Below, one piece after another: positions 1-9,157 of a stretch of DNA of 64,000 bases. Origin of the DNA: Pseudomaricurvus alcaniphilus. Its GTDB lineage: Bacteria; Pseudomonadota; Gammaproteobacteria; Pseudomonadales; Cellvibrionaceae. The notes below the pieces were generated by a model. The model ran no database searches. It saw nothing but the letters and a program-made list of their open reading frames with translations, and was not told the origin of the DNA. Position 1 is the first letter of the stretch; each line of letters opens with the position of its first letter. The DNA is taken from the NCBI RefSeq assembly GCF_011440395.1, contig NZ_JAAOIX010000012.1:1-64000 (forward strand), written 5' to 3'. A program made the position numbers and the translations under genes.

Positions 1-77
1 ACGTTGATAGGCTGGGTGTGTAAGCGTTGTGAGGCGTTGAGCTAACCAGTACTAATTGCCCGTGAGGCTTGACCATA
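1..77 (+). rRNA. rrl: 23S ribosomal RNA, 3' end (partial)
   Basis: The first bases match the conserved 3' terminus of gammaproteobacterial 23S rRNA, including the stretch that reads through AACCAGTACTAATTGCCCG and ends near GGCTTGACC. The rest of the gene lies upstream of the window. The exact mature 3' end is approximate. It is followed by a spacer of about 210 bases and then 5S rRNA, the usual order of an rrn operon. Confidence 0.93.
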
Positions 78-287
78 TAACTGAAGTTACTGAAGTGTGC
101 GGACAATGCACGGACAGGTACGACAGTGAGAAATACACACGATTGATCGGTAAACAACTTTATACTCGCTTTTTGCTCCTGCAAAAGCGATGTACCCTCC
201 ATCCCTGGAGGGCATCCACCACCCTATTTGGACACGGCCAGAGCAGCGCGTAACAGCGCATCAGACTCCAACCGATCCAAGCCAGTT
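78..287 (+). other. 23S-5S internal transcribed spacer
   Basis: Spacer of the rRNA operon. It holds no tRNA gene and no convincing reading frame. A short hairpin is visible near 190-210 (CCCTCC pairing with GGAGGG). The short open frames here run through rRNA sequence on either strand and are not genes. Confidence 0.75.
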
Positions 288-405
288 TGGCTGACAACCA
301 TAGAGCTTTGGTACCACCTGATCCCATCCCGAACTCAGTAGTGAAACGAAGCATCGCCGATGGTAGTGTGGGGTTTCCCCATGTGAGAGTAGGTCATTGT
401 CAGCC
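288..405 (+). rRNA. rrf: 5S ribosomal RNA
   Basis: The interior carries the conserved 5S core (CCACCTGATCCCAT, GAACTCAG, GTGAAACG, GATGGTAGTGTGGGG). The ends TGGCTGACAA and TTGTCAGCC pair as the terminal helix. Length is about 118 bases, normal for the family. It is followed directly by an intrinsic terminator. The last bases recur at 580-598 (see the duplicated 5S tail). Confidence 0.95.
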
Positions 406-414
406 TCTTAAATT

Positions 415-450
415 AAAAAGGGCCCGTCGCAACGCGACGGGCCCTTTTTT
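415..450 (+). terminator. rrn operon terminator 1
   Basis: Perfect GC-rich stem GGGCCCGTCGC / GCGACGGGCCC with a three-base loop and a six-T run. It sits ten bases after the end of 5S rRNA, so it ends the rRNA transcript. The A-run on the 5' side could also pair with the T-run. Confidence 0.92.
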
Positions 451-600
451 AATTTAAAGATACTATGAGTTAGTGTCACTGTATAACGGGCAACATGTGA
501 CCTCCCCTGCGCCGTCGGCGCGGGGAGGGGGCGCCGCAGGGCGCCGCGAAGCGGATGGAGGCAAAGCCTTCATCCCACTGTAGGTCATTGTCAGCCGCTT
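451..600 (+). repeat. hairpin-rich spacer ending in a duplicated 5S rRNA tail
   Basis: After the first rrn terminator come about 130 bases with at least two strong hairpins: CCCCTGCGCC/GGCGCGGGG near 505-530, and GGATGGAGGC/GCCTTCATCC near 553-575. Positions 581-596 then repeat the last bases of the 5S gene (TAGGTCATTGTCAGCC), 191 bases downstream of the first copy at 390. Only the tail is present, not a second 5S gene. It may be the scar of a tandem 5S duplication or of recombination between rrn operons. Confidence 0.7.
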
Positions 601-640
601 AAATCAAAAAGGCCCATCGCTGCGCAATGGGCCTTTTTTT
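601..640 (+). terminator. rrn operon terminator 2 (duplicated copy)
   Basis: Second terminator following the duplicated 5S tail: stem GGCCCATCGC / GCAATGGGCC with a T7 run. It is related to terminator 1 but several stem positions differ, partly in a compensated way (a G-C pair replaced by A-T), so the hairpin has been kept. It probably acts as a backup terminator. Confidence 0.88.
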
Positions 641-682
641 GTGTTCGTGGATTGGTGTCCTGTGCCCCTATACTCCGCCCAC

Positions 683-718
683 AAAAAAGCCCCAACCGAT
701 TACCGGCACGGGGCTTTC
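683..718 (-). terminator. terminator of yhbY
   Basis: On the reverse strand AAAGCCCCG pairs with CGGGGCTTT-like sequence (loop about 15 bases) and is followed by a run of T. It lies about 85 bases beyond the yhbY stop codon. Confidence 0.75.
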
Positions 719-802
719 TGTCAGTTGCCTGTGTAGCTTTTACAAGCTTACAGCTGCAGGCGGCTCGGGGACCTTCCGTCCAGGGCCGTCAGGCCCATTC
801 CA

Positions 803-1105
803 TTAGCGCAATATGTTCGACAGCCTCGGGTTGGGCTTTTGCGCCGCCCGGTACAGCAGCACTACCTTGCCAATTTCCTGCACGCTCTCCGCCCTGGATT
901 GCTGGCACAGCTGCTCGACAACCTGTTTGCGCAAGTCGCGGTCAACAATCGCCAGCTTTACCTTGATCAGCTCGTGGTCTTCCAGGGCCCTGTTAACCTC
1001 TTCCAGCACCGCCTCGGTCAGGCCTTTGCCGGCTATGGTGACCACCGGATTGAGAGTGTGACCGATAGAACGGTATTGTTTTTTACGCTCGTTTGTTAAA
1101 GGCAT
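803..1105 (-). CDS. yhbY: YhbY family RNA-binding protein (CRM domain)
   Basis: Protein of 100 residues made of one CRS1-YhbY (CRM) domain, a KH-like fold known to associate with the 50S ribosomal precursor. The start MPLTNERKKQYRS and the loop AGKGLTEAV with its GxG element match the family, as does the length (E. coli YhbY is 97 residues). The start at 1105 is chosen because homologues begin there; an upstream ATG would add only MDHC. The gene is divergent from rlmE, the usual arrangement in this part of gammaproteobacterial genomes. Its left neighbour here is an rRNA operon, not the greA/carB genes often found on this side. Confidence 0.93.
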   Translation of the reverse strand: MPLTNERKKQYRSIGHTLNPVVTIAGKGLTEAVLEEVNRALEDHELIKVKLAIVDRDLRKQVVEQLCQQSRAESVQEIGKVVLLYRAAQKPNPRLSNILR

Positions 1106-1201
1106 ACAATGGTCCAAAATAGCTGTGAATATTGCCCTGCAATCGCAGAAAGGGCGGTATTGTAACTCAAACTTCGATGCAATATAGGTTCGGTAGGAAG
1201 T

Positions 1202-1825
1202 ATGGCCAGGTCAAAAAGCAGTAATCGGTGGCTGGATGAGCATTTCGGGGATCAGTATGTAAAGCAATCCCAGCAGGATGGCTATCGCTCGCGGGCCAGC
1301 TATAAACTATTGGAGCTGAATAAAAAAGACAAGGTTATCAAGGCCGGGGATACAGTGCTCGACCTGGGCGCGGCACCGGGTGGCTGGAGTCAAGTGGCCG
1401 CCAAGCTGGTTGGGCTCAAGGGGCGTGTGATCGCGTCGGATATTCTGCCGATGGACTCACTGGCCAATGTGGAATTTATCCAGGGAGACTTCACCGAGGA
1501 TGAAATCTTCGAGCAGCTGCTGGCCCAGCTCGGAAAAGGCAAGGCGGACGTTGTAATTTCCGATATGGCCCCCAATATGAGTGGTATGGCCGACGTTGAT
1601 CAGCCCCGTGCCATGTACCTGGTAGAGCTGGCGCTGGATATGGCGAGGGCAACCTTGAAACCAAATGGCTTTTTTGTGGCCAAAGTATTTCAGGGTGAAG
1701 GTTTTGACGAGCTGGTCAAAGACGCAAGAACTTCCTTCAAAAGCGTATTGATACGCAAACCGGATTCCTCCAGGGCTCGATCCAGGGAGGTCTTTGTGGT
1801 TGCAAAAGGCTTTCTCAGTGGTTGA
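1202..1825 (+). CDS. rlmE: 23S rRNA (uridine-2'-O-)-methyltransferase RlmE (FtsJ/RrmJ)
   Basis: SAM-dependent methyltransferase of 207 residues that methylates the 2'-O of U2552 in the 23S A-loop during late 50S assembly. The SAM-binding motif [11 protein letters not shown] is at about residues 52-62. The catalytic set K-D-K-E is visible as K35 (SYKLLE), D121 (DMAPN), K161 (AKVFQG) and E196 (SREVF), each three positions earlier than in the E. coli enzyme. ATG start with AGGA just upstream, at unusually short spacing. It leads into ftsH, as in E. coli and Pseudomonas. Confidence 0.96.
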   Translation: MARSKSSNRWLDEHFGDQYVKQSQQDGYRSRASYKLLELNKKDKVIKAGDTVLDLGAAPGGWSQVAAKLVGLKGRVIASDILPMDSLANVEFIQGDFTEDEIFEQLLAQLGKGKADVVISDMAPNMSGMADVDQPRAMYLVELALDMARATLKPNGFFVAKVFQGEGFDELVKDARTSFKSVLIRKPDSSRARSREVFVVAKGFLSG

Positions 1826-2035
1826 GTGTCAGTATCTGCACGGACGTTTGGCACCTTCGACATCGTTTAGAGGTCGTATACAGGGTATACTGCAGGTTGA
1901 TCCATTTATCTGTGCCAGCACTATATATCTATAGTCCCGGATTGCTGGGTCTGGGCTGACAGGCCGGAAAAGAGAGGCGGGGCCGTTGTTTACAGGCGGT
2001 GGTCGCTTTAAAGAGTTTTATACGAGGGTGCTTGA

Positions 2036-3961
2036 TTGAACGACATGGCAAAAAATCTGATCTTGTGGCTAGTAATTGCGGCGGTTCTGCTGGCAGTGTT
2101 CCAGAACTTTAACCCGCAAACAGCCCAGGACACCTTGACGTACAGTGAGTTCGTCAAAGAAATTCAAAGCGACAGGGTACGAGAAGTATCCGTCGACGGC
2201 CTGATCATTGTCGGTACCCGTCATGACAACAGCCGCTTCGAGACAGTGAGGCCGCAGATCGCTGACGACCGCCTGATGGATGACCTGCTCAACCACAACG
2301 TCACAGTGAAGGGCCAGAAGCCCGAGCAGCCGAGTCTATGGCAGCAATTGCTGGTGGCCAGCTTCCCGATACTGTTGATTATCGTCGTCTTTATGTTCTT
2401 TATGCGGCAAATGCAGGGCGGTGCTGGCGGCAAGGGCGGGCCGATGAGCTTTGGCAAGAGCAAGGCCAGGCTGCTCGGTGAAGACCAGATCAAAACCACT
2501 TTCGCGGATGTGGCTGGCGTTGACGAGGCCAAGGAAGAAGTGCAGGAGCTGGTAGAGTACCTGCGCGACCCATCCAAGTTCCAGCGCCTGGGCGGCAAGA
2601 TCCCCCGTGGTGTGCTGATGGCCGGACCTCCCGGTACTGGTAAAACCCTGTTGGCCAAAGCTATCGCCGGCGAAGCCAAGGTGCCGTTCTTTTCTATCTC
2701 CGGCTCCGACTTTGTGGAAATGTTCGTCGGTGTGGGTGCGTCCCGAGTGCGGGACATGTTTGACCAGGCCAAAAAGCAGGCCCCCTGTATCATCTTTATC
2801 GATGAGATCGATGCCGTTGGTCGCCACAGAGGGGGCGGTCACGGCGGCGGTCACGACGAGCGCGAACAAACCCTTAACCAGCTGCTGGTAGAAATGGACG
2901 GCTTCGAGGGTAATGAGGGCATCATTGTTATCGCCGCGACCAACCGTCCGGACGTACTCGATAAAGCTCTGCTGCGCCCCGGCCGTTTTGACCGCCAGGT
3001 ATTCGTCGGCCTGCCCGATATTCGCGGTCGCGAGCAGATCCTCAAAGTGCATATGCGCAAGGTGCCAATCGATGAAAAGACCAAGCCGTCGATTATCGCC
3101 CGCGGTACTCCCGGCTTTTCCGGTGCTGACCTGGCCAACCTGGTGAATGAGGCGGCGCTGTTTGCGGCCCGCTCCAACAAGCGCCTGGTGACCATGGAAG
3201 AGTTTGAGAAGGCTCGCGACAAGATCATGATGGGCGCCGAGCGCAAATCCATGGTTATGGGGGAAAAAGAAAAGCAGAATACCGCCTATCACGAGGCGGG
3301 GCACGCCATCGTGGGGCGTCTGGTGCCCGAGCACGATCCGGTGCACAAGGTTACCATTATCCCGCGCGGTCGCGCGCTCGGCGTCACCCAGTTCCTGCCG
3401 GAGGACGACAAATACAGCCTTAGTAAACGCGCCCTTGAATCCCAGGTATGTACCCTGTTCGGCGGGCGGATAGCCGAGGCCATGACTCTGGGCGAGGATG
3501 GGGTCACCACCGGTGCACAAAATGACATTGAGCGAGCCACCAGTCTGGCACGCAATATGGTGACCAAGTGGGGCCTGTCGGAAAAGCTGGGTCCCCTTCA
3601 CTACGGCGAAGATGAGACTGGTATGCCCGGTGTGAGTGGCGCCCCGAACTATTCCGCAGCTACCTCGCAGGCCATCGACGAGGAAGTGCGCAAGATAATC
3701 GATGAGTGCTACGCCAAGGCGAGAAGCCTGCTGGAAGAGAATCGGGACATCCTGGAAGCGATGAAGGATGCCTTGATGGAGTACGAGACTATCGATGCGG
3801 AGCAGGTGGACGACCTGATGAAGCGCAAGAAGGTGCGCCCGCCTCGCGACTGGCATGACGATGACTTTAGCGGCCATATCAAGGACGAAGAAGTCAAAGA
3901 CAAGCCGGCGGACAATGGCAAGAAAGGCAACCCGATCGGCGGTCCGGCTGAACATCACTAG
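2036..3961 (+). CDS. ftsH: ATP-dependent zinc metalloprotease FtsH
   Basis: Inner-membrane AAA+ protease of 641 residues that degrades short-lived and misassembled proteins (in E. coli LpxC, sigma-32 and SecY). Two membrane segments flank a periplasmic domain (about 8-24 and 107-123). The AAA domain has Walker A GPPGTGKT (197-204) and Walker B IIFIDEID (252-259). The zinc site HEAGH is at 419-423. The start is placed at a TTG at 2036 because GAGG lies eight bases upstream; the ATG three codons later is too far from it. Just after Walker B is a Gly/His-rich stretch (about 264-273), richer in His than in E. coli. A hairpin follows the stop codon. Confidence 0.97.
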   Translation: MNDMAKNLILWLVIAAVLLAVFQNFNPQTAQDTLTYSEFVKEIQSDRVREVSVDGLIIVGTRHDNSRFETVRPQIADDRLMDDLLNHNVTVKGQKPEQPSLWQQLLVASFPILLIIVVFMFFMRQMQGGAGGKGGPMSFGKSKARLLGEDQIKTTFADVAGVDEAKEEVQELVEYLRDPSKFQRLGGKIPRGVLMAGPPGTGKTLLAKAIAGEAKVPFFSISGSDFVEMFVGVGASRVRDMFDQAKKQAPCIIFIDEIDAVGRHRGGGHGGGHDEREQTLNQLLVEMDGFEGNEGIIVIAATNRPDVLDKALLRPGRFDRQVFVGLPDIRGREQILKVHMRKVPIDEKTKPSIIARGTPGFSGADLANLVNEAALFAARSNKRLVTMEEFEKARDKIMMGAERKSMVMGEKEKQNTAYHEAGHAIVGRLVPEHDPVHKVTIIPRGRALGVTQFLPEDDKYSLSKRALESQVCTLFGGRIAEAMTLGEDGVTTGAQNDIERATSLARNMVTKWGLSEKLGPLHYGEDETGMPGVSGAPNYSAATSQAIDEEVRKIIDECYAKARSLLEENRDILEAMKDALMEYETIDAEQVDDLMKRKKVRPPRDWHDDDFSGHIKDEEVKDKPADNGKKGNPIGGPAEHH

Positions 3962-3968
3962 TCACCTT

Positions 3969-3996
3969 CGGGACCCGGCTCCGGGTCCCGTTTTCC
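3969..3996 (+). terminator. hairpin between ftsH and folP
   Basis: Perfect stem GGGACCCGG / CCGGGTCCC with a two-base loop, followed by GTTTT. The T-run is short and folP begins about 25 bases later, so it may be a leaky terminator that lowers folP-glmM expression relative to ftsH. Confidence 0.65.
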
Positions 3997-4021
3997 CCCG
4001 TTTATTTGTAGCGATATCTCT

Positions 4022-4873
4022 ATGACCTCTCTGTTGCGTTGCGGCAAACGCAATCTCGATTTGTCCCGGCCTGCCGTTATGGGAATTCTGAATACTACGC
4101 CGGATTCCTTTTCAGACGGTGGTCAGCTGCAGCGTGACGGCGCGCTCGATCTCGACTCTGCGCTGGCCAGGGCCAGGGATATGGTCGCAGCTGGCGCCGA
4201 TATTCTGGATATTGGTGGCGAATCGACCCGGCCAGGAGCCGAGCCTGTGTCCGTTGCCGAGGAGTTGCGACGCGTCATCCCGCTAGTGGCCGCCATCGAT
4301 CGCGAGCTGGATGTGGTTATCTCGGTCGATACCAGTACCCCGGAGGTGATGCATGAAGCGGCCGCAGCCGGTGCCGGGCTTATCAACGATGTTCGTGCCC
4401 TGCAGCGCAAGGGCGCCATGGAGGCAGCTGCCGCCACGGGTTTGCCCGTCTGCCTGATGCATATGCGCGGCGAACCGAAGACCATGCAACAGCAAACCGA
4501 CTACCAGTCGGTGGTTGCGGAGGTGCTGGACTATTTACTGGGGCGGGCAGGCGCGGCGCAGCAGGCAGGGATCTCAGCGGATCGGATCCTGCTGGACCCG
4601 GGTTTTGGTTTCGCCAAAAGCCTGGAGCAAAATTTAAGCCTGGTGCGGCATTTGCCCGAACTGGCGAAAAAGGGCTACCCCATCCTGGTGGGGATGTCGC
4701 GCAAATCAATGCTTGGCCCGATCACCGGCCGTGATGTGGATCAAAGACTGGCAGGAAGTTTGGCGCTGGCACTGCTGGCGGCCCAATCGGGTGCTAAAAT
4801 TATAAGAGTTCACGATGTGCGGGAAACCGTTGACGTATTGCGTGTGTGGTCCGCGGTAGGCTCTGCGGTATAA
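4022..4873 (+). CDS. folP: dihydropteroate synthase
   Basis: Protein of 283 residues joining 4-aminobenzoate to dihydropterin pyrophosphate in folate synthesis; it is the target of sulfonamides. Family signatures are present: GILNTTPDSFSDGG (about 21-34), DIGGESTRPGA (61-71), the DV(R) segment INDVRAL (120-126), the basic loop GMSRKSMLG near 224-232 and a C-terminal IIRVHDV. Length is normal. It lies between ftsH and glmM, as is common in gammaproteobacteria, and is 22 bases from glmM, so the two are very likely cotranscribed. Confidence 0.96.
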   Translation: MTSLLRCGKRNLDLSRPAVMGILNTTPDSFSDGGQLQRDGALDLDSALARARDMVAAGADILDIGGESTRPGAEPVSVAEELRRVIPLVAAIDRELDVVISVDTSTPEVMHEAAAAGAGLINDVRALQRKGAMEAAAATGLPVCLMHMRGEPKTMQQQTDYQSVVAEVLDYLLGRAGAAQQAGISADRILLDPGFGFAKSLEQNLSLVRHLPELAKKGYPILVGMSRKSMLGPITGRDVDQRLAGSLALALLAAQSGAKIIRVHDVRETVDVLRVWSAVGSAV

Positions 4874-4895
4874 GACAGGTTAAGAGGGGCAGTTA

Positions 4896-6233
4896 ATGTC
4901 ACGTAAATATTTTGGTACCGACGGAATTCGCGGCCGGGTGGGCGATGGCGCTATCACCCCGGAATTTGTCCTGCGGCTGGGCTGGGCCGCCGGCAAGGTG
5001 CTGGCGAACCGGTTTCTTGGCAATAAGGGCATCCTGATTGGCAAGGACACGCGCATCTCGGGGTATATGTTCGAGTCGGCGCTGGAGGCGGGGTTAATCA
5101 GCGCCGGTGTCGATGTCGGCCTGCTGGGGCCTATGCCCACGCCGGCCATCGCCTACCTGACGCGCACCTTCAATGCCCAGGCCGGCATTGTCATCAGTGC
5201 GTCGCACAACCCCTATTATGATAACGGCATCAAGTTTTTCAGCGGCACCGGCACCAAGTTGCCAGACGACATCGAGCTGGCCATTGAGGCGCAACTGGAG
5301 TTGCCAGTCACTACGGCAGAGCGGTTGGGCAAGGCCTGGCGTATCGCTGATGCCACCGGCCGCTATATCGAATTCTGCAAAGGCACCCTGCCCTGGGGGT
5401 TCAGCCTGGCCGGGGTGAAAATCGTTGTCGATTGCGCCAACGGTGCGACCTATCACGTGGCCCCCAATGTATTCAGGGAGCTGGGCGCCACGGTTGACGC
5501 GCTGGCGGTCTCGCCCGATGGCGAGAATATTAACTACGAGTGCGGTTCTACCGAGCCCCAGAAGTTGCAGCAGCGGGTGCTGGAAACCAAGGCCGACTTG
5601 GGAATCGCTTTTGACGGCGACGGCGATCGCGTGGTGTTTGTCGATCACAAGGGTGAGGTTGTCGATGGTGACGAGTTGCTCTACCTGATCGCGCTTTACA
5701 AGCAGCAATTTGCCGGGGGCTGTAGCGGTGTGGTTGGCACCCTGATGAGCAATTATGGTTTTGAATTGGCGCTGCAGCAGCTCGATATCCCCTTTGCGCG
5801 CGCCAAGGTGGGTGACCGCTATGTGATTGAGCAGATGAACTCGCTCGGTTGGTCACTGGGAGGCGAGAACTCCGGGCATATTATTTGTAACGACGTGACC
5901 ACCACTGGCGACGGCATTGTGGCAGCTTTGCAGGTTTTGCTGGCACTTTCCGTAGCCGGCAAATGTTTGCATGATCTCAAGCAGGGCATGCGCAAATTGC
6001 CGCAGCACATGATCAATGTCCGTGCCAGCGGTGATATGAACCTGCACGGCAACACCACTATTGACCAGGCGGTAAAAGCAGCGGAAAGCGAATTGGCGGG
6101 CCGTGGTCGGGTGCTGCTTAGGCCGTCCGGCACCGAGCCGGTTGTACGAGTGATGGTTGAAGGGGAAGATCCGGAGGTGGTCGAGCGCATAACCCGGGAG
6201 CTGGCCGAATCGGTGGAGCAGGCGCTGGCCTAA
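4896..6233 (+). CDS. glmM: phosphoglucosamine mutase
   Basis: Enzyme of 445 residues converting glucosamine-6-phosphate to glucosamine-1-phosphate for peptidoglycan and LPS precursors. The N-terminus [11 protein letters not shown], the phosphoserine loop [12 protein letters not shown] (about 100-111), the metal loop FDGDGDR (near 242-248) and the C-terminal phosphate-binding [12 protein letters not shown] are all present. The Shine-Dalgarno AGAGGGG lies about six bases before the ATG. Downstream are tpiA and secG, the expected order. Confidence 0.97.
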   Translation: MSRKYFGTDGIRGRVGDGAITPEFVLRLGWAAGKVLANRFLGNKGILIGKDTRISGYMFESALEAGLISAGVDVGLLGPMPTPAIAYLTRTFNAQAGIVISASHNPYYDNGIKFFSGTGTKLPDDIELAIEAQLELPVTTAERLGKAWRIADATGRYIEFCKGTLPWGFSLAGVKIVVDCANGATYHVAPNVFRELGATVDALAVSPDGENINYECGSTEPQKLQQRVLETKADLGIAFDGDGDRVVFVDHKGEVVDGDELLYLIALYKQQFAGGCSGVVGTLMSNYGFELALQQLDIPFARAKVGDRYVIEQMNSLGWSLGGENSGHIICNDVTTTGDGIVAALQVLLALSVAGKCLHDLKQGMRKLPQHMINVRASGDMNLHGNTTIDQAVKAAESELAGRGRVLLRPSGTEPVVRVMVEGEDPEVVERITRELAESVEQALA

Positions 6234-6360
6234 ACAGCGTTAAAAATTGCTCCAGAACGGCGATAAGGCGTTGTAACCTATGATCTTTTCCGCTACCATT
6301 TGCGCCCGTTTTGGCTGGAGCCTAAAGCTTCGGTGGGACAATAGTCTCGGTGAGTGAGTA

Positions 6361-7101
6361 ATGCGACGACCCTTGGTGGTAGCCAACTGGAAGATGAACG
6401 GCAGCAAACAGACTAACAGTCAGTGGCTGCAAGAATTTGCCGGATTGTGGCAGGGACAGCAGAACGCTGAAGTCGCGGTCTGTCCACCAGCAGTGTATTT
6501 AGCCCAATTGCAACAGGCCTTGGCAGGCCAAGCGGTACTGTTAGGGGCGCAGGATGTTAGCGCCGCGGAGTCCGGGGCTTATACCGGTGAAATATCCGCC
6601 GCGATGCTGTCCGAATTTAACTGTCGCTACGCGATAGTTGGGCACTCGGAGCGCCGCGAGTATCACGCCGAAAGCAATGCCCAGGTAGCCGCCAAATTTG
6701 TGGCTGCCCAGGCCCAGGGCTTGGTTCCTTTACTCTGCATTGGCGAAACCCTCGCCCAGCGAGAGGCCGGAGAGACGCTGGCGGTAGTGGGAGAGCAGCT
6801 GCGGGCAGTGGCAAAATTGGCTGGAGTTGAGGCCATGACCCGCTCCGTTATAGCCTATGAGCCGGTATGGGCAATAGGTACAGGCTTGACCGCCAGCCCG
6901 GAGCAGGCGCAAGAGGTGCACGCCTTTATTCGGCAGCAGTTGGGCGGCGTGGCGCAGGACGTCAGGGTGCTCTATGGCGGCAGCGTCAAGCCAGGCAGCG
7001 CCGTTGAGTTGTTTGCCCAGCAGGATATAGATGGCGCGCTGGTAGGCGGAGCCTCTTTGAACAGTAAAGATTTTTACGACATTTGTCGGGCGGCGCAGTA
7101 G
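6361..7101 (+). CDS. tpiA: triosephosphate isomerase
   Basis: Glycolytic/gluconeogenic enzyme of 246 residues interconverting dihydroxyacetone phosphate and glyceraldehyde-3-phosphate. Catalytic residues are identifiable: N9 and K11 (ANWKMNG), H95 (GHSERR) and E167 (AYEPVWAIGTG). The phosphate loop YGGSVKP is near the C-terminus. ATG start. A gap of about 125 bases after glmM may hold a promoter, but I could not fix one with confidence. Confidence 0.97.
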   Translation: MRRPLVVANWKMNGSKQTNSQWLQEFAGLWQGQQNAEVAVCPPAVYLAQLQQALAGQAVLLGAQDVSAAESGAYTGEISAAMLSEFNCRYAIVGHSERREYHAESNAQVAAKFVAAQAQGLVPLLCIGETLAQREAGETLAVVGEQLRAVAKLAGVEAMTRSVIAYEPVWAIGTGLTASPEQAQEVHAFIRQQLGGVAQDVRVLYGGSVKPGSAVELFAQQDIDGALVGGASLNSKDFYDICRAAQ

Positions 7102-7174
7102 CGAGTCCGGACAAGCGAAATTACATGAACGATTGTTGCTGCGAGTGAGCAGTGACGAGCCTTAAGGCGTAGTG

Positions 7175-7594
7175 ATGGAAAATATCATTCTGGTAGTGCA
7201 CGTGATCACGGCACTGGCGATTATCGCTCTGATTCTTTTGCAGCAAGGCAAAGGGGCAGAGGCGGGCGCATCGTTCGGTTCCGGTGCATCGCAGACCGTT
7301 TTCGGCAGCCAGGGCGGAGGCAACTTCTTCACCCGGGCGACGGCCATATTGGCAACCGTATTTTTTATAACCAGTTTTGGTTTGGCTATAGTTGCCAAGC
7401 AACAAGCGAGCATCAGCATGACGGACGGTGTCCCGATGGTTGATGATGCTGCAGCAATACCGGCAGCTGTTCAGGCCGGAGCCAAAGAGAGTGACAGCGA
7501 CGTCCCAGTGGGTGATGTGCCCGCGTTTGATGCAGGTGGCGCACCAGCGTCGGACATACCTGCAGCTCAGGATCCAGCGGATATTCCTCAGTAA
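7175..7594 (+). CDS. secG: preprotein translocase subunit SecG
   Basis: Small inner-membrane partner of SecYE, 139 residues. Two membrane segments (about 3-22 and 51-73) flank the conserved loop with ILLQQGKGAEAGASFG and a glycine-rich stretch. The C-terminal tail is long, Ala/Pro/Asp-rich and probably disordered, as in Pseudomonas relatives. The ATG at 7175 is preferred over the overlapping GTG at 7172 because AAGG ends seven bases before it. tRNA-Leu follows eight bases after the stop, as in many gammaproteobacteria. Confidence 0.94.
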   Translation: MENIILVVHVITALAIIALILLQQGKGAEAGASFGSGASQTVFGSQGGGNFFTRATAILATVFFITSFGLAIVAKQQASISMTDGVPMVDDAAAIPAAVQAGAKESDSDVPVGDVPAFDAGGAPASDIPAAQDPADIPQ

Positions 7595-7602
7595 AAGTTT
7601 AT

Positions 7603-7687
7603 GCCCAAGTGGTGGAATTGGTAGACACGCTATCTTGAGGGGGTAGTGGCGTAAGCCGTGCCGGTTCAAGTCCGGCCTTGGGCACCA
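7603..7687 (+). tRNA. tRNA-Leu (anticodon GAG)
   Basis: Full class II cloverleaf of 85 bases with encoded CCA: acceptor GCCCAAG/CTTGGGC, anticodon stem CTATC/GGTAG, loop TTGAGGG (anticodon GAG), a long variable arm, and T-arm GCCGG-TTCAAGT-CCGGC. It directly follows secG. In many relatives the next genes are rimP-nusA-infB; here that operon starts at 55.6 kb, and a decayed mobile islet begins just after this tRNA. Confidence 0.97.
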
Positions 7688-7720
7688 TATCAAAGTCTGG
7701 AGTAATCCAGAAAAGTACAG

Positions 7721-7746
7721 AAAGCCCCGCCAGCCGGGGCTTTTTT
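7721..7746 (+). terminator. terminator after tRNA-Leu
   Basis: AAAGCCCCG CCAG CCGGGGCTTTTTT: strong short-loop hairpin with a T6 run, 34 bases after the tRNA. It ends the secG-tRNA-Leu transcript. Confidence 0.92.
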
Positions 7747-7810
7747 GTGCCTGGGTGTCCAGCATGGTCTGTTGGTATCCAATGGCGTCCGGCAAATTGG
7801 GTAGGTATCG

Positions 7811-7850
7811 TTGTTGGTATCCTAGTGCAATTCAGAGTCGATACCAACAA
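7811..7850. repeat. 11-bp perfect inverted repeat beside the Fic fragment
   Basis: TTGTTGGTATC at 7811-7821 and GATACCAACAA at 7840-7850, separated by 18 bases. A further partial copy, TGTTGGTATCC, lies near 7769. The stop codon of the Fic fragment falls between the arms. The cluster may mark the end of a mobile element or a recombinase site near the tRNA-Leu 3' end; there is no direct evidence for either. Confidence 0.5.
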
Positions 7851-8331
7851 ATCTTCCTGAGGCCTCCTCGATCGTAATTATTATATTGTTATCCGGCATT
7901 GCCCGTGTAGATCTCGCCGCGGTGGCTGAAGGTATTCCGCTATTGGATGTGAATTTATTGTTGCGAAATACTGGGTTTGTGAAGACAAAATCAAGTGCGA
8001 CTACGTTCCATTTCGAAGACAGAATCTCAGAAAATTTTTGTTTCATCTCTTCATAGAGTGCCCTTATGTTCTCAGCGATGGTTAGATTTCTAATTGCTTG
8101 CTGTTCAATTGCCACCAGGAAAAAAGAGCACCATTCGTCCCAGTTCCCACTTTCTGGCACGCGCCGTATGGTATCAATATACTCATCTTTATTTTCTTCA
8201 AAGTAGCCGCTGACATAAAAATGAGGCGCTGAAAAAGTCCCGGATCGCCATAGCATTAATATTATTAATATGCGGCCAATCCTTCCATTTCCATCTTTAA
8301 ATGGATGCAATGCTTTAATGCCTGGCGTCAA
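7822..8331 (-). pseudogene. Fic/DOC family protein fragment, truncated at both ends
   Basis: The frame begins almost at the Fic active-site motif (HPFKDGNGRIGR), which in intact Fic proteins lies more than 100 residues into the chain, so the N-terminal half is missing. The middle matches the family: a helical core, then a winged-helix-like tail with FTNPVFRNNKFTSNSGI and a SATAARS segment. After EEASG the usual C-terminal strand is replaced by a short unrelated tail that ends at the inverted repeat. Intact relatives AMPylate target proteins; this fragment lacks the N-terminal fold and is probably inactive. Confidence 0.8.
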
Positions 8332-8415
8332 CTATCTTGGCCGACCGGCCACGCTAATTGTCGCCGAACAGCAAACTATTAAAGGCGGTAGCAGAATATT
8401 GTAGGTATCCCCCCC

Positions 8416-8537
8416 AAAACTTGGCGAACCAGAAGAGGCCCCTTTGTCGCCAATTGGGATGAAATCAGGTTGCGACTTGAATTGATGCCAGAAACGGAAA
8501 CCACTGCCATAGATAGGGATTTATATTACTATAAGTA
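8416..8537 (+). pseudogene. possible IS21 IstA-like transposase fragment
   Basis: A short open stretch ending in TAA reads WRTRRGPF...NWDEIRLRLEL and resembles the N-terminal region of IS21-type IstA transposases, where WRTR-x-DPF precedes W-x-E-(I/V) and an LE-rich helix. No start codon or flanking domain is present. This is a weak match made by eye; the fragment lies on the opposite strand to the IstB remnant at 9158, so the two need not come from one element. Confidence 0.3.
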
Positions 8538-9157
8538 ACACTAATTTACACTTGCTGTATATGGGGCTAAGTGAGCGTTTTTATCGTCACTCCTACTATA
8601 TATAGTAGTTTTAGCTATCTTATTAAGTTTTTTAACCCAATCAGGTCGACAAAGTAATCCCTTTCCAGCTAGCTAAACACAAACGGCAGTGTTACTATGT
8701 GTAACGAAAGGTAGCAAATCGGTGGTGGTCGAGTTTCCAAGCCCTGACCATCACAAACATGAACCAGACCAGAGGGCCTGAATATGAAAAAGCTTGGTGT
8801 ACTGTTATGGATGGCATTCCTCGCGCAAGGCGCGGCTCCTGCTACGACTTCACTGATCTCGCGGTCCTGGTGGCAGAGGCCAGAGCCGACTGGGTTACCC
8901 GGTCGCCAACTGGTTAACAGCGATGCGCCGTCAAGCTCGAACAACACATCCGTTTTGCCAGTGAAATGCTGCCCGTGAATTTGACACAACGGTCCACGGA
9001 GTAGCTCGAAGCTTCAATTGAGCTCTGATCGGCGTGCGCATTGAGCGAATGCGCTCATCTGAGCTGGCCACCACTACTCTGCTAGCGCGAGATTATCCAC
9101 GCATGTAAAGGCGTATTGCGCCAGTTAACTTTGTTGGTTGATAGGGGGTGATTGTCG
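8538..9157. other. non-coding part of decayed islet
   Basis: No gene is recognised. AT-rich at first (8540-8660) with a near-palindromic stretch CTACTATATATAGTAG at about 8593-8608, then GC-richer. Two short frames of about 64 and 106 codons on opposite strands lack ribosome binding sites and recognisable domains. Positions 8928-8968 hold one copy of a repeat shared with 12803-12845. Confidence 0.5.
8928..8968 (-). repeat. short dispersed repeat, copy A
   Basis: About 40 bases with the core GCTCGAACAACACAT, which recur with few differences at 12803-12845. Read on the reverse strand both copies give the same peptide pattern (FTG-x-TDVLFE-x-DG), so they may be relics of one coding sequence. 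I do not recognise the protein. Confidence 0.45.

Noticed and set aside
2336-3958. 540-codon open frame antisense to ftsH
   Set aside because: It is the mirror of a GC-rich conserved gene; no ribosome binding site, no domain, His-rich translation typical of antisense frames.
8669-8989. Overlapping open frames on both strands (64 and 106 codons)
   Set aside because: No start signal or domain; they overlap each other and contain the dispersed repeat.
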